DNA from: Hoplostethus atlanticus
Taxonomy: Eukaryota; Chordata; Actinopteri; Trachichthyiformes; Trachichthyidae
Length of the DNA stretch: 64,000 nucleotides
NCBI GenBank assembly: GCA_034670405.1
Contig: JAXDDX010000034.1
Coordinates: 1,661,501 to 1,725,500, forward strand
Direction of reading: 5' to 3'
Shown here in pieces: positions 61,272 to 64,000 of the stretch (positions within the stretch are counted from its first letter, which is position 1; every line of letters begins with the position of its first letter). The notes beneath the pieces are model-generated. The model was not told where the DNA came from and ran no database searches. It saw only the letters and a program-made list of their open reading frames with translations. A program made the translations under genes and the position numbers.

Positions 61272-64000
61272 ATGGGCATGAATTACTGACTTCTCTGTTT
61301 TGATTCTGTTATTCTGGTTAATCCAAGTATGAACTTCAGTGCAAAGATCATGAATAGAGCCGATACTCGGATGGTTGGACGGTGGCCATCTTCACATTCA
61401 ACAACCGTCTATTTGCTAAAAGTAGTTTTCTCTCAACCTCTAATACGAGTTCAAAGGTTTCCCATCACTCCCGACTGATCAGCGGGTGAAGCTTTGTTTG
61501 ACTTTTAGATCGGCGGTATGCGACGGCAACCAGCCAGTTTCCTTCAGCTATCAGGAGCAGTCTTAATGACACACCCGTCCGTTTGAATAACCGTGCAGCT
61601 GTTGCAGTTTGAGCGTGGATCCAGTTCTGCAAGTCGGAGGGGAAATGAAAGAAAACGCGAGGCTTCAGGTCCCTTCACCTTCGACGACACCGGTGACATC
61701 TCTTCCCTCTTCCCGGAGTTCAGCCCGGTTGGCCGTGGTGTTGCTGGACACAGAGCCCAGCCGTGTAAACAGGAAGGGTAGAGATAGTGATGCTATGTGC
61801 TCGGCCCTCAGGGCATTCACTCTCCCATGGCCTCGGGTGCCTCGACCCACGGAGATAAGGACCTGAACTACGTAAGCAACATGAGGGCACAAAGAGCAAA
61901 ATTAGAATGAACTTAAAGATGACTTTTACAGATTGTGTAGTTTCTGAAGGATGAACGGGCAGCACATACGAACATGCACCACTGGCGATGCTTACTGATC
62001 TAATCTGAACGACATTGCATTCGTTTTATCTTGTCAGCGCCTCTCTCGACAGAGGGCGCGATAATTCTGCAGCATATATAGGTCATGGATCATGGATGTT
62101 TGAGGCCTCTGAGGATAGCAAGACTGCAGAGTACCACCTTGATAAACATTGTTCATACACCCTTACAGAGCCACTAGTCTAGAGCAGTAGTTCTCCCAGG
62201 TCTAAACAGCTCCTGATCAGCTCCTTTTAAACACTAAGATGAGGCTAAAGACATTTTCTTCTATTTCTCAAAACAACTCAAGAGAAACAACCACGTAACA
62301 GCTCGTGTTGATCTCACTGATCTCAACAAGAGATCTCTAAATGATCTGAAATGAGTGTCATTTAACTTCTGAATATGAGGCCATATGAGAGAAAGATCTC
62401 AAAGTAAACTCAACATGTTGTTTTATGACTCCTTCTTCAAACATGCACGCCGTTTTCACATCCTGCTGCATGGATGTGAAGCCGGGGGGGCGGGGGGGTA
62501 GCAGCCACATAGTCGGAGCTTATTACCGTTATATATGTCACATGTTAGCACACGTTATCTCCTCCCTGCTCCTAAGGGGGTTTTAGGAGACACATTTCAG
62601 ATGTAGGTGATCACAAAATGATCTTAAGAGATGAAGAATAGACGACTCTGGGCCAAGTCCTGGTTTTAATACAGCTTGACTGTCTTGAATGTATTACATC
62701 CATGTGTAATGTAACATTTATTCAATCAACAAGTAGATTTTTCTTATTTTATGGAGTTCATGAATAACTAGATGGAAACAGGAAACCTGAACCGTCTTCC
62801 TCTTCCTTTAGATTAGTGGTGTCCAACCATGTGCCAAACGTCTGCCGCTTTTCCTTCCAACCAAAGACTCCACCAGCTGAGTTCAATGGTCCGTTCCCCC
62901 CTCTCTGCTTGAAGGTGTGTTCCTCAGTGAAATCATCTGGTGGAGTCTTTGGTTGGAAGGAAAAGACTCTGCAGACTCTCAGCCCTTCCACGAGGACACG
63001 TGCTTGGACACCGCTTAGCTTTAGATTCAGCGAAACTGAGACGACTGTTTACTATAAACACGGTCGCACACGAGGTCCAGCGTTTTTCCATGGCGGTCAC
63101 CGAGGTCCGTACTACCATGGTGATGGGCAGGGAGCTTGTTTGAAAACTCTTATAACAGACGTCCTGTGGTCTGTCGGGGACTTGCGTCAAAAAGGGCGAA
63201 GGCGGACCGAACCCAACCCAAGAAGCAACGTCTGTGAAGTGCTTTCAATGTGGGCTGGAGGCCCCCCTAACGCACGTGGACCCAGTCATCAGTCAGTCAA
63301 CCTCCTTTCTCCACTGTACCAGCCAGGCCCTGAAAGGCCCCCGCGGCCCAGGGCCAAGGTGGAGGGGAAGGAGAACCACTTCCAGCAAAACAAACCTGCT
63401 CTCTCCATATCCACATTATGAAAACAAATGTCTTCCTGGAGTTTCTCCTTGCCAGCTGCTGTTTGTTTTCAGTTGGGTTGACAGTCAGGACTGAAGTCAA
63501 CTGGCCAGTCAGTGGGTGGAATATGGGGTAACATGGGGCATTCCAGGTGATTCAATAGAAATCCAGCATAGTGGATGGCTGAGACAGTGACCTGAAGAAG
63601 ACAGTTTTGCCCCCGTCTGGAAAGAAAATGATGAATCTGGGAAAGATGGATGAGGCACTTTCCTCTAAGGGTGTGTGTGTGTGTGTGTGTGTCTTGTGTT
63701 TCATGCACTCTGAAATACAGGACAATACAGGACAGTACTGGACAATAACAGGATGCGTCCTTCCCCCCCAAAAAATGTCACAAATCATCTGGTTATCAAA
63801 CACGCCGGCAGTCGTCTCAGATACGCCGGTGTTTCTCTGGAGTCTGGTTTTGCTTTCGTGTGCAACTGACTGTCTCGAATGTCTAGAAAAGACATGGAAC
63901 GGTATGTATGGCAGCAGTGACGTAATCCGTACAATGAGCACAACACGAGACATGTCAAAACACACACCCAGAATGTAAGAAAAGTCAATTTGGCCCTTCT
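61272..64000. other. Downstream flank of pde4b
   Basis: No gene recognised on either strand; open frames here are short and match nothing I know. Contains a G-rich run near 62485, the perfect inverted repeat at 62848-62965 and a GT microsatellite near 63671-63692. Confidence 0.5.
62848..62965. repeat. Perfect 29-bp inverted repeat with 60-bp spacer
   Basis: The left arm 62848-62876 (starting CTTTTCCTTCCAACC, ending CTCCACCAG) is the exact reverse complement of the right arm 62937-62965 (starting CTGGTGGAG, ending GGAAGGAAAAG). The spacer has TTCAATGG and TTGAAGG words. Probably two head-to-head copies of a short dispersed fish repeat, or a MITE core. Confidence 0.85.

Noticed and set aside
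62816..63421. 201-residue open frame in the pde4b downstream flank
   Set aside because: It overlaps the inverted repeat, is Pro/Arg/Gly-rich without a domain, and minus-strand frames are equally open.

Overview
The window is nuclear DNA of a ray-finned fish, most likely a teleost. The genes have many short exons with GT-AG introns, the intergenic DNA is full of CA/GT, CT/GA and tetranucleotide microsatellites, and there are degraded fish-type retroposons and MITE-like elements. The encoded proteins are clear vertebrate orthologues, but the introns are far smaller than in mammals. The species cannot be named from the sequence. All four genes lie on the plus strand.

Layout: (1) 290-1738, the 3' part of an angiopoietin-like 3 gene (angptl3): end of the linker plus the whole fibrinogen-like domain. 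(2) 3317-8952, a complete 11-exon phosphoglucomutase 1 gene (pgm1, 564 aa). (3) 10636-11638, a complete 4-coding-exon leprot/endospanin gene (131 aa). (4) about 17000-61271, a complete pde4b cAMP phosphodiesterase gene. Its 16-coding-exon long form predicts 761 aa. Alternative first exons give long, short and super-short forms. These genes are also linked on human 1p31.3 (ANGPTL3, PGM1, LEPROT, PDE4B), but I see no lepr, dnajc6, jak1 or ror1 between them, so the block is strongly compacted or rearranged.

The genes are not an operon. angptl3 is a secreted regulator of lipoprotein lipase, pgm1 is a cytosolic sugar-phosphate mutase, leprot is a Golgi/endosomal membrane protein and pde4b ends cAMP signals. 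The remaining DNA is introns, UTRs and repeats: two palindromic MITE-like elements, an L2-like LINE 3' end, two fragments of one other retroelement, tRNA-like SINE heads, a degenerate pentanucleotide array and a perfect 29-bp inverted repeat.

The most notable observations are: a candidate super-short pde4b first exon (50460-50516) encoding an N-terminus that starts MGLCC and so looks dually acylated; a second candidate long-form first exon (34293-34378); replacement of a normally conserved active-site Trp by Cys in pde4b; replacement of a conserved fibrinogen-domain Cys by Tyr in angptl3; and a pure 12-CAG polyglutamine tract in pde4b. Exon boundaries were placed by hand from GT-AG signals, reading phase and remembered human family sequences. 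No search or alignment was run.
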